Positions 33,955-47,817 of a stretch of 64,000 nt of DNA are shown in pieces. Both the position numbers and the translations under genes were made by a program. Within the stretch, counting starts at the first letter, position 1. The number at the start of each line of letters is the position of its first letter. The notes beneath the pieces are model-generated. The model worked only from the letters and a program-made list of their open reading frames with translations. It ran no database searches and had not been told where the DNA came from. This stretch comes from Isoetes taiwanensis (Eukaryota; Streptophyta; Lycopodiopsida; Isoetales; Isoetaceae), in assembly GCA_021234155.1 (NCBI GenBank), contig JAJEKV010000022.1:9674934-9738933 (forward strand), in the 5' to 3' direction.

Positions 33955-35165
33955 AGTCTCCAGGCTCATCTTGTTTATCAATCATTGCAGATGTGTATCT
34001 CTTTTTGCTCTTCAACAATTAAGCCGATCCTCCTTTGTCCCTTACAAGCATATCCCAATGTTCTCCTTTTTCTAAGGATCTGCTTAATGTAGGGGACGTG
34101 GTACGATTGCTATTTCAATCCTGCCCCACAATATACACTCACTTCAGCAAGTCATTGGTGGTCCCTTTAGAGGATAACCCAAGCAGGTAGTCGCCTGTAT
34201 CCTTAGTCCATCTACTATACCCTAGTCAGGGGAGATAGACACGTGTGCATATAGTTTCTGATTGGTAAAATAAGATATGGTTGCTGAAGGGGATGAGTTT
34301 AGAGCAAAGTTCCTTGACTTAAATTGAGATAGGACTATTTAGCAAAAGTGATTCTTGTTCTTACTTTAGTACCATAAGTGGAGTTCCCCAGATTTTGGTG
34401 GCCTACGAGGATATCAAAGTAGAGAATTTGGTGAATTCAATGTATAAGATTCTACTTGCTTTCCCTTAGAAAGCCTGGCTTCGGTTGTGTGGATCAATAG
34501 AAGCCAGTGTGGAAGCGGGTGTAGAATAAATTGCTCCACCCCAAACTATCCATTTTGCAACTTTTCTAAATAATAAAGATTTGTGTGCCTCATAAAGAAG
34601 AAGGAAAAAAAGGGCATGCACTATTTTTTTCTAAAGAAGATGTCTCAAGACCCAATTTAGTTCCAAATAAAAAACTAATAAAGGTGTATTAGAATTACTT
34701 GGATTTTGTATTGTAGATCCCCTTCAATTGAGCTTGAGTATAGCAATTCTTTTTTTGAAACTGCGTCAACTGCACCTCCTACTTCTTTTATCTGATCCAC
34801 GAGTACATCAATTCTGGCGACTCCAATAAGTTGCTTATTTGTGTCAAAGGCTATAGATAACAATGATAATAATCTAATAAATAAATATTTGAATAAAAAA
34901 AATATTGGCAAGCTTTAAGAATGTTCCGCATTTATGTGACGAGCCTGCCGAGTTGACCCTCCTGGCAGCTCGGGATCTTGTCAAAACTTGCAAAATGACT
35001 AGATCTAGGTTGGTATAAACTTTACAAAAGCAACAAAAATGGTGAAGAATTGATCTTCCTTTGCAGTTGAACTCAAAGTCAACAAGTAGTACCCTAAAAG
35101 GAGCCATTGGTTGAAGAATAAAAACTTGTTCTTTCTTCTCCTCGAAGTGATCCATAGCAGCACCT
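33955..35165. other. No recognisable gene
   Basis: Non-coding by appearance. Small ORFs only, no terminal repeats found. Confidence 0.5.
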
Positions 35166-35374
35166 CACTTCATTCAAGACGTCTAATCAGAGTTTTCGGA
35201 CAACTTCAAACTTACGATCTCGAAGGTTGATCTCACAATACCATACATGGGTCTTAATGCTCTTAATGCAATCGATTAAACCATGCATAGCTTGATGATT
35301 TCAAACCTCAATGCTTAAATTCTTTATTCTTCGATCTCAGCAAATCATTTCATTTGCCGAAATTGCGTACAAGA

Positions 35375-36460
35375 ATCCTTTGGGATTCCAGGAGCAACGT
35401 CTAATAATTTTGATTATCGCTCGCGATACGATGAGAACTGCTGCTGGATCTCTATGCATTTGATTCTCAAATGTCAGGCACAACCAATATGTGATCTTGA
35501 AGTACAACATCTTCAATATTGTGATCTTAGAGGATGAAATAACACTGTGGTGATCTGAGGTTCAAATAACATTGTACACAACCTAACCAGGCTTTTGGCG
35601 CCCTAGGGATTCCATAGGCTGGGAAAACCTCCAACAACTATGATTAACACTCACAATCAATGTTGAACTATTGCTATAAGGACTGCCATGTATCTAGATG
35701 GAAACAATAGGTGGTCCAAAGAGCAATATTTTAGATGTTTCGATCGCAAAGAACGGGATAACATCATGGCAATCTGAAATGACAGAATAACCTAGAAAGA
35801 TTATGTAGGATTCCAGAGGAAGGGATCACATTCAATGGCTAGGATTGCGGCTCATCATTAATGGTTGAGATCTGGTGTAAGGACCACTGCACATCCATCT
35901 GAACTATGGTTGTGGAAACAAATAGTGATTTCAGAGAGAATTCAAGATTCCAAAGGAAGGGATCATGTTCCAACAACTGGGATTATCACTCGTCATCGCA
36001 TCCGAAATATGATGAAGAACTGCCACGCGTCAAGTTCTGAACTATCATGTAGAAATAACATATGATCTCATAGATCTTAGGTTACTTCATCCTCGAGGAC
36101 AGGATAACGTTGTGGTGATCTTGGAGATATGAAGATCTAGATGCATCCCCCAGGATTTCAGATGAAGGGATCACGTCCGACGGCTAGGAGTATGGCATGT
36201 TATCAACACTCGATATTTGGTGCAAGAGCTGCCACATGTCCAGTTTTACGCCCTCGTGTGGAAACAACGGATATCAAAGAGAGCAATATCTTAGGGTTGT
36301 GATTCCAGAGGATATGATAACATTGTGCTGATCCCCAAGGAGGAAAAAATCTAGAAGGATTCTTGAGATTCTAGAGTAAGAGATCACACCCAATGGCTGG
36401 GGTTACGACTCGTTATCAACGTCGAGATCTGGTGCAAGGACTGCCATGCATCTGGTCCTA
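35375..36460. repeat. Degenerate tandem array (~130-240 bp spacing)
   Basis: At least six imperfect units built on GATTCCAGAGGAAGGGATCA, then (C/T)GGCTRGGATTA, ACTCGTYATCA, GAGATCTGGTGCAAGGAC and TGCCAYGCATC. Clear units start near 35,384, 35,608, 35,810, 35,948, 36,150 and 36,365. Spacer lengths vary and the units are much diverged, so the array is old. Sequence at 43,685-44,030 shares some phrases. Confidence 0.7.
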
Positions 36461-36790
36461 AAGTCTCATGTCCCATATGCATGAAACCTAAGTTCATGAC
36501 GTATAAAGTTGAAAAATATGTATTTTTGATGTTAAAAACATATTTTTTGTATTTTTCCCTTGCTGGCCGGAGAAAAAAATTTGCTCACGCGAAACCTTCT
36601 GAATCATGTACACGAAGCTCACAACACCCCTCTTCTTGAAACTGGACTTCGCGTACGTCATTTCCACTATTTCGTGTAAAAATATAACGTCACGGCTGTT
36701 GAGGGGGGAGGGGTAAAAATATTTTTTTTAATTTTGCATACGCGAAATATGTTGTTTCATATGTTGTTTCATATGTTGTTTTTTTTTTTT

Positions 36791-38210
36791 GTTTTTTACA
36801 GCATTTAGCAATGGATACGCTACAAGACCATTGAATTGTCTCCATAAATAGTGATAAAGAAATTCCATGAGATAGTTCCATTGATGCCTCAAAAAAAGTT
36901 CGTGGAAGATTTTCTTACATATTACTAAGGTAGACGGCTCCTTAGAGGTATACTACTTTTTCACATGGCATTTGAATGTTCCTCAGAAGAATGGAGTATG
37001 ATAAAGAACCATGATTGCATAGTTTGTATCCTTAGTACGTCATGTTGTGCTGCATACTGGAATTGCTTGTACTTTGTAGTATGTGAATAATATTTCGTTT
37101 CCAGACTTATACTATGCTATGGTGTAATGCCTAAGGGGCCATGACTGTAAAACTTTTGATACCATGCATCTATTTTGGATAATGTTGGCCTTTAGGATCG
37201 TGAATTATGAAACCCGCATCAGCAAGATAAGGATCCAAAGATCTGCAAGACAATGATGGAGGATCGGAGAATATGCCATGACAAATAAAGGCTTATGATC
37301 CCGGGCTATATAGTCTTACATAAATGAAAAGTTGCTCCACTACATAATGTTTTTAATAGTCATGGATCATGAAAAAACATGGTTGGCCTTAGGGATAGAG
37401 TATAAAACGACTTGTTAACATTTTTGTATGATGATGCAAAGATGACATATGCGCAACGGGTTGCTCCTACTTGCCATTAACTTTGGTTGACATTAAGGAT
37501 TACCGGATTCATGCTTCCTAACTTGGAATTAGTTGTTTCTTATGCCTCTATTGGCGTGCATTCTCGGTTTGAATTCTGAGGATGCATTTAAGTTAAATAT
37601 TTATGGTAGAGGTTTAGAAATTCTCTGTGATCAAATTTATCATCTATTGTGTTTATGTTAACATGCAAGGTGAAGGGCGATAAGCTCAAGAAATCTAATG
37701 CTTTTATCGATTTGCTTAGGACTTTACCCGACTAAGGCTAAGCGTCCTTTGGTTTCTTACGGCAGTAACGGGATTTCTTGCTCCCTGTATGTTTTCCTAG
37801 TATTCAATTTGTCTACATGACATGGAAGCTAAGAATGATTCAAGATTGAATTTCAAGAACGTTTAACAACAAAGATCACTTTGAGCATTATACATTTATT
37901 CTCAAATTCTTTGTAACAATGGATATAGGCGTCTTTGATTCATGTAACAATCTTGGGGTACATTTGACTATTATCATTATTTGCAATACAAGGATCTTTC
38001 AATTATTTGGACTAAAAAACCTTGTAATATCGTTAAATGTTCTAGATATTGGAGAAGAGTTTGTAGTTCTTTGAAATTATAACCATGTCATGGCCTAAGT
38101 TGAAATACACTGTTTTTAAACTTAGGGTGCTAATTGTACCCTTAAAAAGATCTTTGCAAAAGGTCTTGGAAAGGTAGAAAGTCTGTTTGAACACGGTTTA
38201 AAGGTTTTTT
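36791..38210. repeat. Segmental duplication, copy A
   Basis: Consists of 36,791-37,027, identical by eye to 38,903-39,139, and 37,059-38,210, collinear with 40,119-41,260. No gene is recognisable in it. In the second block the two copies are identical over runs of 30-90 bp that are broken by small clustered mismatches and indels. Confidence 0.9.
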
Positions 38211-38902
38211 ATCAATACTTTCGGTTCTCTAGTTTTACTAGAGACCATGATCATGGTTACTTTATTTTTCAGGTGTAAAATCAAATGAATATCTGTGGAG
38301 TACTAATGACAATGTGGATTTATTGGAGACTCTGGGAATCGGGCCTTAGGAAGCCATTGAGGAACTTTAACTCGTCGTGCGACTACATACAAGTTGTAAC
38401 TTGCGGTAATATCTTTCTATCAATTTGGACTAATACTCACTAAGGTAACAAATTCATATCTTTATTGCTTCTCATAGGAGATTGAAAAATATATCTGATA
38501 AAAGAAAGCTTAAACATGGAAATGACTTCTCCTTGGAGTATAGACTATGCTTGGGTTTTTTTAGTTTTACCGAGCATGGTTGTAAATGATAAAAACCTGA
38601 TACTTCTATTGCCATTTGGCTGGATATCTTCTACTACCATTTGGCTCTAATATGGCTCCTTTTAAGGTATGAGCTCTTGATTTTATTTTGAATATATGTT
38701 TACATAAATAGAAATGAGTAGAATAAGAATAGTGAGGGTAGGGCCCCTGTGTCACAGCAGCAGGGTCCTACTCTCCTCGTTGTGACACCATTCTAGAAAG
38801 CCTTTCTAGTTTGAATAATCAGGTGGCCCCCTAAACTACGGTTGGAGGCAGGCTTTTTTTATTATTGTGACACATGTGTTTGTCGTTGACCAGAACTTGC
38901 AT

Positions 38903-41265
38903 GTTTTTTACAGCATTTAGCAATGGATACGCTACAAGACCATTGAATTGTCTCCATAAATAGTGATAAAGAAATTCCATGAGATAGTTCCATTGATGCC
39001 TCAAAAAAAGTTCGTGGAAGATTTTCTTACATATTACTAAGGTAGACGGCTCCTTAGAGGTATACTACTTTTTCACATGGCATTTGAATGTTCCTCAGAA
39101 GAATGGAGTATGATAAAGAACCATGATTGCATAGTTTGTTGTTTGGACAGAAATATCCTTAGTACATGTAAACACAGTATCTTTGAAAAAAAAGGAAATA
39201 CTATGGGAATAATGGAATATAGGGGCAGATTTTCGTAACCCTAAAACTCTATTTGAGCATGGCCTGCATTTCACACAGATTAGGTTTTCGTGGTGATGTG
39301 AATCGCCCAGAAGACCGTGATCTAAGTTAATGCTATGATATAACCCTAATATGGCAGTCGAATGTCATGCATGCGGTCTGTATATGATTGCTGCGACTGG
39401 TTTGAAGAGCTGGGATGATTTTGATGAAGACGAAATTGCAAATGGTAGCCGATTGTTCTGTTCTTGCATTTGATAATACTGGAGATGCCAGCCTCTTGTC
39501 ATCCAAGTTAACACGGCATTGTGAAACTTCAAAAAATCTGGAGATCAGCATGAGCGGTGCAGTTGAAAATTCGAAATCTATGAAAGAGCCGGAGGATGTA
39601 GAGTTAAGATCAAGTTTATTCATCCAAGCATAAATGCCATTAATGGTGCACAAGAACGTGGCAACAAGAATCGAGCCAATCGAGGGTTTGAAAGTTTGAA
39701 TGATTAATCACTTGATAATGAGTTGATTTAGAGATTAATGCAATAGTTTAAAAGCGGATGCATGAATCTAGTTAAAGTTCTTGAATATAAAACTCCATAG
39801 ATTTGTCTACCTATACTCTTTCAAGATCTATGATGGTTTATGATTAAAATTTGGATCTATAGGATCTTGTGATAAATCAAGTAGATGCGGGCTTTCTGCA
39901 ACAACAATTCTGTCCTTTGATCATTTGTTTAAGCATAATAGTTTCCATGTTTCAAAAAATCGTGGGAAGTTGTCTCCAATGACATGGGTTACGATCTTCG
40001 ATCTTCAAATCTTGTGGTGCATTTAGAATGGAGATATATTAACTAATAGATATAGCTTGAGCGACACTGTGGTGAGGCGGAAAAAATATTTAAGTGCGTC
40101 ATCCATTGCCGCATCTTTGGAATTGCTTGTACTTTGTAGTATGTGAATAATATTTCGTTTCCAGACTTATACTATGCTATGGTGTAATGCCTAAGGGGCC
40201 ATGACTGTAAAGCTTTTTGATACCATGCATCTGCTGGATAATGTTGGCCTTTAGACTGCCGTTAAGGAACCTGCATCAGCAAGATAAGGATCCAGCATCT
40301 GCAAGACAATGATGGAGGATACGGAGAATATGCCATGACAAATAAAGGCTTATGATCCCAGGCTATATAGTCTTACATAAATGAAAAAGTTGCTCCACTA
40401 CATAATGTTTTAATAGTCTACAGATCATGAAAAAACATGGTTGGCCTTAGGGATAGAGTATAAAACGACTTGTTAACATTTTTGTATGATGATGCAGCAT
40501 GACATATCTGCAACAGGTTGCTCCTACTTGCCATTAACCTGGTTGACATTAAGGATTACCTGGATTCATGCTTCCTAACTTGGAATTAGCTGTTTCTTAT
40601 GCCTCTATTGACGTGCATTCGAGAAATTCTGGATGCATTTAAGTTAAATATTTATGGTAGAGGTTTAGAAATTCTCTGCTGATCAAATTTATCCGGTCTA
40701 TTGTGTTTATGTTAACATGCAAGGTGAAGGCGATAAGCTCAAGAAATCTAATGCTTTTGCCGATTGCTTAGGACTTTACCACCGACTAAGGCTAAGCGTC
40801 CTTTGGTTTCATCGCAGTGATGGATTTCTTGCTCCTGTGTATGTTTTCCTAGTATTCAATTTGTCTACATGACATGGAAGCTAAGAATGATTCAAGATCG
40901 GAATTTCAAGGTCGTTTAACAACAAAGATCACTTTGAGCGTATACATTTATTCTCAAATTCTTTGTAACAATGGATATAGGCGTCTTTGATTCATGTATA
41001 CGCGATCTTGGGGTACATTTGACTATTATCATTATTTGCAATACAAGGATCTTTCAATTATTTGGACTAAAAACCTTGTAATATACGTTAAATGTTCTAG
41101 ATATTGGAGAAGAGTTTGTAGTTTGCTGAAATTATAACCATGTCATGGCCTAAGTTGAAATACACCTGTTTAAACTTAGGGCTGCTAATTGTACCTTAAA
41201 AAGATCTTTGCAAAAGGTCTTGGAAAGGTAGAAAGTCTGTTTGAACAGGTTTAAAGGTTTTTTTT
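38903..41265. repeat. Segmental duplication, copy B, with ~0.95-kb extra sequence
   Basis: Copy B is split. 38,903-39,139 and 40,119-41,265 match copy A, while 39,140-40,118 has no counterpart, being either an insertion in B or a deletion in A. The extra segment carries an ORF at 39,415-39,633 that resembles no known protein. Copy B runs directly into a T-run at 41,258. Confidence 0.88.
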
Positions 41266-42715
41266 TTTTTTTTTTTTTTTGCATATGCGACATACACTAT
41301 TTCGGGCACCCAAATACAGTTTCATGCATCCGAAACAGTATATTTTGCTTCGCGTATGCAAAATTCTTTTTTTTTTTTTCTTTTTCCAAATTTACATGCG
41401 CAGTTTGCATCGTTCAAATTTGGGAACAGTTTGCATGTTTGCGTACGTGAAATTTTTTTACCCTTTTATTTTTATTTTTTTGCCATATTTTGATGTATTA
41501 TACTTCAAAATAGTATCGTATCATATGAAACATGCATTTTCTAAACATATATAAGGCAGTTGGGTTTTTTGTTTGAACCTAATATTTTTTCGCCGGGGAA
41601 AAACGTAGGAGAACTATGTAAGTTTTCATTTTAAAAAAGACCTTAAAAAAAAAAAAGCAAAGCCATTAATTTTTGCTCAATAACGGTGGCGTCAATTTCG
41701 CACTTTTTCTGTTTGTTTAGTGCTCTCTGCAGGATTGCTTTGCCATGGGGTATGCTTTCTTTGGTGGATCCGGGCTCCACAAAGCGAGGGGCTCAATGGA
41801 TTAATAAGCTAGATCAATGTGCATCATATTCCTCTATCCTGTGATCGGCCCGAAATGAAATAGATGATAGAGGAATTAAACCCTGATAATGCCCCTTTCG
41901 ATTAATTTGTAATCTATGTGGATCTAAAAAACATAACAAACATAACGGAGGAGGATGCAATAGTCTTAAAGCGATTAGAAGCCCCGACCGTGGTTTCCTC
42001 TACACGGGCTTATCTGGGAATAACATTAGTGAGCAAAGAAGAAGGCATTCTTGAAGCTATAAGCAATTGGGCATACAAGGCTCAAAGGGCCTTACCTTTA
42101 GATGCATCAATGGAATTTCCTTCTCGGGTTTCTGATGCGTTTGGAGGCTCGACTTCCATTCGAGTTGTTTCTTAACTTCCATTCAGTGCTGTTTCGACTT
42201 CCATTCCTGCGCTGACCAAATGTTGTCGAGCTTGCCTCAGCTTCTTTCCACAACCAGCTTCACCATTTTGAAGCCGACTCCATTCTAGAAGATCCACCGA
42301 ACCCGGTTGTTGTCGTAATCGTTCTTTTCCTGCCGTGTGATCTTTCTATGGCAGTGGACATTCCTAATCACAGCTTCTTCCGGCAATGCATTTCTTAAGC
42401 ACTCTTCGGCATATGCTCGATCATTTTGTATATAAAGTTCAACTGAGCTATTTGGGCTCAGATCAAAAGAAAAAAAAACAAAGCAGTTTTCTTGCAGCGG
42501 GTTCTTAGCAGAGCTATGGAGACCAGAGAATAGAGCTATATGTTTCTTGGTAATGCATGTTCGAAACCTTTTGCTCTATGTGTAAGCGAGATAAAAGAAA
42601 GGGTCGAGAAAAGAAATAAATGGAAGCAAGTCTAACAAGAAAGGAAAAAAAAGGAGGATTTCTCTGCAGAGCGAGGGGATTCGAGGCGTAACCGGGGTTT
42701 TATGGAGCAAAAACA
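41266..42715. other. T-rich and unassigned sequence; one unrecognised ORF
   Basis: 41,266-41,500 contains T-tracts and repeated GCGTATGCAAAA/GCATATGCG-type phrases, similar to 36,580-36,760. An 85-codon plus-strand ORF (41,918-42,175, TEEDAIVLKRLEAPTVVSST) has protein-like composition but no recognised homology. 42,300-42,660 resembles plant mitochondrial intergenic sequence in texture only; this is not a claim of transfer. Confidence 0.35.
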
Positions 42716-42716
42716 G

Positions 42717-42847
42717 GGGCTTCTGTTAGGCGGTGCTAAAACAGGGTCTTCATAAAAGGAGGGGCTAGTTTGAGAAAGTAAGGGCCGTAAGGCTTCTGTA
42801 GGCCGTGGAAAAACACGGCTTCATAAATGGAGGTGATATTTGAGAGG
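42717..42847. repeat. Tandem duplication, ~70-bp period
   Basis: GGCTTCTGTTAGGCGGTG...CTTCATAAAAGGAGG is repeated as GGCTTCTGTAGGCCGTGG...CTTCATAAATGGAGG. The copies are diverged. The following stretch to 43,270 has one open frame of no recognised family. Confidence 0.7.
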
Positions 42848-43344
42848 GCTTGGCTTTTCGAGTTTAATCTGTAGCTTGTGAAACCTGCCATAGCAATGGT
42901 AGTGTTTCTATATTTGCCTATGATTTCACAAGAGAGATCAGAAGCCTGGCTATGTCCGGTCCTGTGCTTAGACTTTGGCGTGAATTGGTCCGGTCCTGTG
43001 CTTGAACTCCAGTGTGGATTGATTGGAGATGAAGATGGCAAAAACAAGGGAATGGGCTGCATAAATTCATCGTTGATTTCTGGAAAACCTGTTATTGATG
43101 TTGCCAGAATGTGGAAGCCAATTTCCATAAATGCCACGTGGCATCATTTTATTAATCCTCACGTAAAAATAAAGGCCCAACTTCCACGTTGGTCACCAGA
43201 ATTAAACACCATAGGCTTTTGCACCATCTTCGTGTTGCCTCCGTGTAGTTGTTATTGTCGAGACTTATAATAACAAAAATAGAATAGAACAACAAACATT
43301 ATTATAGCCCTCTTTTATATTGTGTGTGATCTTGCTACCTAATG

Positions 43345-43384
43345 TAAGGGATGTATATAAGAGCTAAGGGATGTATATAAGAGC
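43345..43384 (+). promoter_or_regulatory. Duplicated TATA-box element
   Basis: The 20-mer TAAGGGATGTATATAAGAGC is present twice in immediate tandem, each copy holding a good TATA box (TATATAAG). About 40 bp downstream the sequence becomes CAATGGTGCTTCC. It looks like a Pol II core promoter, such as that of an LTR, but no gene follows. Confidence 0.5.
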
Positions 43385-43684
43385 GAAGGGCCATAGACAA
43401 TGCAATGGTGCTTCCATTCTCGACAATCAAGGAACTGGCGTCTTTCTTTCAAGTCCTTAACTATGCAATCCACTAGTGCATACTTTTCAAAAATACTCTA
43501 GTTTTAAACTGACATTAAGACAAATGTTGCAAAAAAAATTATGATCCGAATACAAAAGGCTGGGAATGAGAAACGTTCGCGGCGGCCGCCGCGATAAGTT
43601 TCTTGTAAGTATAAATGTATGCAGTATTGAATCTATCCTTGGCACTATCTTTGATGTCATGATCTCAGAGATGAGGATCAAATA

Positions 43685-44030
43685 TATGCGCTTATGGTGA
43701 TACCATGGGCGAGGATAATGCTAGGTGATATCAGATATGTTACATTACATCCACCCTGAGGGATCGCTGGAGGTTTGAATAACATCATGGTGGAACCTAA
43801 CCAAGTCTTGGTGTAGATAATAATGGCATGTTCTTGGGAGACACCATCGAGCCCCAGTGATTCCAAAGGTGAGATAAGGCTTGATGATTCTAGAAGATTT
43901 GATCCTTCCCTGGAGACAAGGGTGATCCCAGAGGATAGGATTACCATGGGGCTGAGATCATTCAAGGGTACCTGGATTGTATCATCAGAGGGCACTGACG
44001 AGCCAAAATGGATCCTGGAAACAAGTTAGA
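43685..44030. repeat. Diverged relative of the 35-36 kb tandem units
   Basis: Phrases such as AATAACATCATGGTGGAACC, TAACCAAG and GATCCCAGAGGATAGGATTA echo the array at 35.4-36.5 kb. Too diverged for unit borders. Confidence 0.4.
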
Positions 44031-45199
44031 ATCCCAAGGCATCAGAATTATTTTCTCCCGGATCATTAAAACCATCGTAAGAGTATCTTCAACCCTATAA
44101 GGACCTTAAGATGGACGAACTCAAAAGGGACAAGGCTATAATAAAGAGAAAACTTGTTTCAAAGATTGGAGGGAGAATGTAGCAAATAAAAGGAGAAGGA
44201 ATGGTTAGGAGAAGGGGTCTAACGTGATGTGAATAATTAGCGTAGCTATATCTTGAGGGTTCTGGCAAGAGGTCCTTTGATTTTGTGCTTTGTAGCCTTT
44301 GTCTTTGTCACAATTAACCAAAAAGTTGAGTTCTAGAACCCGGTGGATGGTGAGCTATTTCTTTTTTGAGTGTAGATTTCTGAACTAGTTTTATCGAACT
44401 AGTTTAGACCTTTAAGCTGTTATCAGTGTGAACTGCTATCCATTTCTTTTATCTCATCTCTTTCTTTTAATCTAGAAATCCTTTATTGTATTATGAATAT
44501 CAACTCTTTTAATTTGAGATTTTCCGGTTTGGCTAAAAAGGTTTTTGGAATTTTTCTTAGTCACGTTTCCTAAGATTTTGAAGGCTTTAGTTGCCGGAAA
44601 AAAATTCCGATTATCTAAAAATCGAAATTTTTTTTTTATAGTTTTAGAGTTTCATTCCTTTTCGATTTAAGTTATTAGGTCCACCCCAATCAATTTTTCG
44701 ATTTAGGTTAGGTTTTCGATTTTGGTTGGGCTATAATTGTTCAACGTGGAGGCCCGGAACACAAACCAAGCCACGAACACAGAGCTGAACATGTCAGCTG
44801 CAGCTCTTGCTAGCTCTTGCTAGCTCAATACGGCACAGCAGCACCTTTGCAGCACTGGCCAAATCGGGATTCTCTGCAAATTGATCAGCAGCATCCTACC
44901 TCCTCTTCTTGCGGCACAGCAGCACGTCTTAACTCTGATTCTATTCCTTAGGGTATTCATATTTTTTCTGGCCTGGCAAATTAGGCAGGATATGTTTTGA
45001 AGGAGCCATTTTTCTTTGTAAGTATAGTTTACTATTTGCATAGAGATCGGATGCTCTTTCTTACAATTTATAAGCGGTTGATGTGCCTTTTGCCACATGC
45101 TTTTGTACATTTTCTTGCAATTTATTTTCGTTCTTGCTCTTTTGTGCTCTATGGATTGCTAACCAGGGCTTGCATGCTATTTCTTTGTAGGAATTGATG

Positions 45200-46320
45200 C
45201 TTACAAGAATTTCTAAATGCTAGGCTCAAAATCTTTGGGGAGCAGACATGTCTGCCTAATGCATCCATGGCAGTGAAGGGATCGTGAAGATTTCCAAGAT
45301 GAGTCCAATATATGTAGAATGGAAGATTAGGTTCTATTGGAGGTGCTTAACCTGGCAAATGCAGAAAAACGTCCAGTTCTTTATGAACCTTACATATTAC
45401 ATTTGGTTTTTCTGGCCTGGTGGCAACTTTGGTTCGATTAATAGAGAACGCTACGATGGGTTTGTCCCATGACTAGATTTTCCAGAAGAATCTCTGAGAA
45501 GGTGAGATTTTGTTTTTCTGTTACTAAACTCTATAATTACCAACATTCATTCCTTGCTTCTGTAGTTATCTTTACATACTATTGATCTTGCTTTCAGAGG
45601 CATAACTTATATTTAATTCCCTATATTTCCTACATCCAAATTTTGAATACCTTCTGAAATGATAATGCTAGCACAGCAGGATGATTTGCAAAGTCCATTA
45701 TCTATAATGGAGCAAAAGCAAGCCACCTACAATAGAACTCTAACGTGAAATTTCTCTGCAGATGTACACGCTCTGTTATACTTTACACAAGGCATAGAAC
45801 ACAACGCTGGGTTCATAGCTTCATACTACAAAGCAAAAGAAACTGAATAGGTAAAGATATGCCCTTTGTATTTGTATTTGCATGCTATTATTCTAAAAAT
45901 GATTCTTTTGATCTCTATCATAAGTAATCAAACTGCACTAAACACTATAATCTGCAGTACTATAGATGAGGCACTTTTCATGTGGTTAAGACTGTCCATA
46001 CTGATTGACAATGTTCTGTTAAATAGTCATCATAGCTCTCTCTTTGACAATGCCTATGCTGGTTCACGCGTTCCAGTAATTACTTATTACAGTCCTCTCT
46101 TTCATAGGACGAACGCCATGTTGGGGAGAATGGATTGCTGAAATGCTTGAGGATTATGGCAAGTCAGAGTGCGATATATGATTGCATACATGATTGCATA
46201 TTAAAGGTTCCGCCATTACTAATGTCACACATGATTTATGTGCAGGGTCAAATCCATTTTGGAGTCTATGATGGCTAAGGTGCAACAAACAAAACCTTCA
46301 ACATCAGAAGGTATTTACAT
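45200..46320 (+). other. Possible decayed exons of an unknown gene
   Basis: Several short plus-strand stretches read as protein between acceptor- and donor-like signals. Examples are LLEVLNLANAEKRPVLYEPY (~45,330), DVHALLYFTQGIEHNAGFIA (~45,765), CWGEWIAEMLEDYGK (~46,110) and VKSILESMMAKVQQTKPSTS (~46,245). They look like remains of one gene, but no family comes to mind and frames are broken. They lie upstream of a Helitron terminus, so capture by that element is possible. Confidence 0.3.
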
Positions 46321-47817
46321 CAACTATTGTCATCTGTAGTCCAAAACATTGCTAGAACACTATTAGAAGCTGTTCAGGCATGTTTCAAAAACATGGTTTG
46401 ATTTGTATTCAATAGCCATGAAAATATGAAACAGCAATTACCACTTAATTTCTTCTCTTCATCTCTGACATTTGAAAGATATTATTTGGTTTGAGATTAG
46501 GCAAGTGTTATGGGTTTTAACCGGGTGAGCAGGTCAATATCTTCACTGTAGGTTTCATTTTATTAGTAAACTTGGTTTATGAAAGCTGTCTTACAAGTCC
46601 ACACCACTGAGTTCGTCGTCTTAAAACCTTCATCGTATTCTAGACGTTGATCTGACTGGGCATTCATGACTATATTTCAAAACATAATAAATTCCATTTA
46701 TTCAACGCGGCCCAAGTTCTTTTGCTTAGGCTCTTCAATACTAGGTTTTCTAGACGAGTTTAGTGATTTTGGGATTGGAATCCAAGCTCCACATTTAGTT
46801 CTACATGTTAAAGTATGTTAAAAGTTGGAAGAAGTGGTTTGTAAAAGCTATTACAAGCCCATAGCGCTTAGTTTGTTGTGTTTGTTTTGTCTACAATCTG
46901 TTATATTTATTTTGATCTCATTGTGCAATCATGGCTGTTCCAGGCGTAACAAGTCTCTTATAAAGGACAACTTTTCAAGCAATTTCCATTGTCGAACATC
47001 ATATTTCCAACATTTTGATGATTATTGAATATCATGCCACTTCACACTTTGTTCAAGTGAGCAAGTAACTTCGTTTTAATTTCCTTTTTGTTCTCTATCC
47101 ATGTTATTGTTATAGATGGCCTATTATTTAGATGCTAATGAACTTGCGGGAGTTATATATTATTGCAAGTAGTCAGTGCTTATTCATTCATTGCATTGTA
47201 TCTTCAAATTGTGATCAGATATCTTATTCTCTATATTATACCTTCTAGCAAGCACTTACCAATTGTATTAATAAATGTAAAAAAAATGGTATTCTATCTA
47301 TAACAAGTATTCTATCTATAACAAAAATGATCAACATTGATCTTTGTCAAGAAGTGCAAGGCCTAGAGTTATTTTTTGCTCTCCCTATGACACTTCCCTA
47401 TGTGGAATGGCAATAAACTTGAATGTGCAAGCATCCCTATGTGCAATGGCGATCGACTTGAATGTGCTAAGTCTTCAAGTCGTGGCGATCGTCAATGCAT
47501 CTTTAATGACCAAAAGAAACACAATAGTTTTTAGTGCATCCTCTCAATGTTAGTGCGACTGATTTAGCGATCTTTGCTAAGGTTTATAGATTGCTTTATC
47601 TGCAGCAAAACTCAACCAAGGGTTCCATTGATTTTGCACTCATATGCCTCTTAATTGCTCATGTAGTAGATGTTAAAAATCTCTGGTTGCTAAACAAAAC
47701 TGCATGTGAGCAAAGAAAGAGCCCATAGAATTTTTGAAAGCAAACCTATTCACCATATAACAATTTTTAAATGGTGAGGTCGCTTTACATATCGACATCG
47801 TTTCAAATTGTTACTAA

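Noticed and set aside
41918-42175. Mitochondrial DNA insertion or conserved gene
   Set aside because: The texture suggested organelle sequence, but no organelle gene or conserved protein could be recognised.
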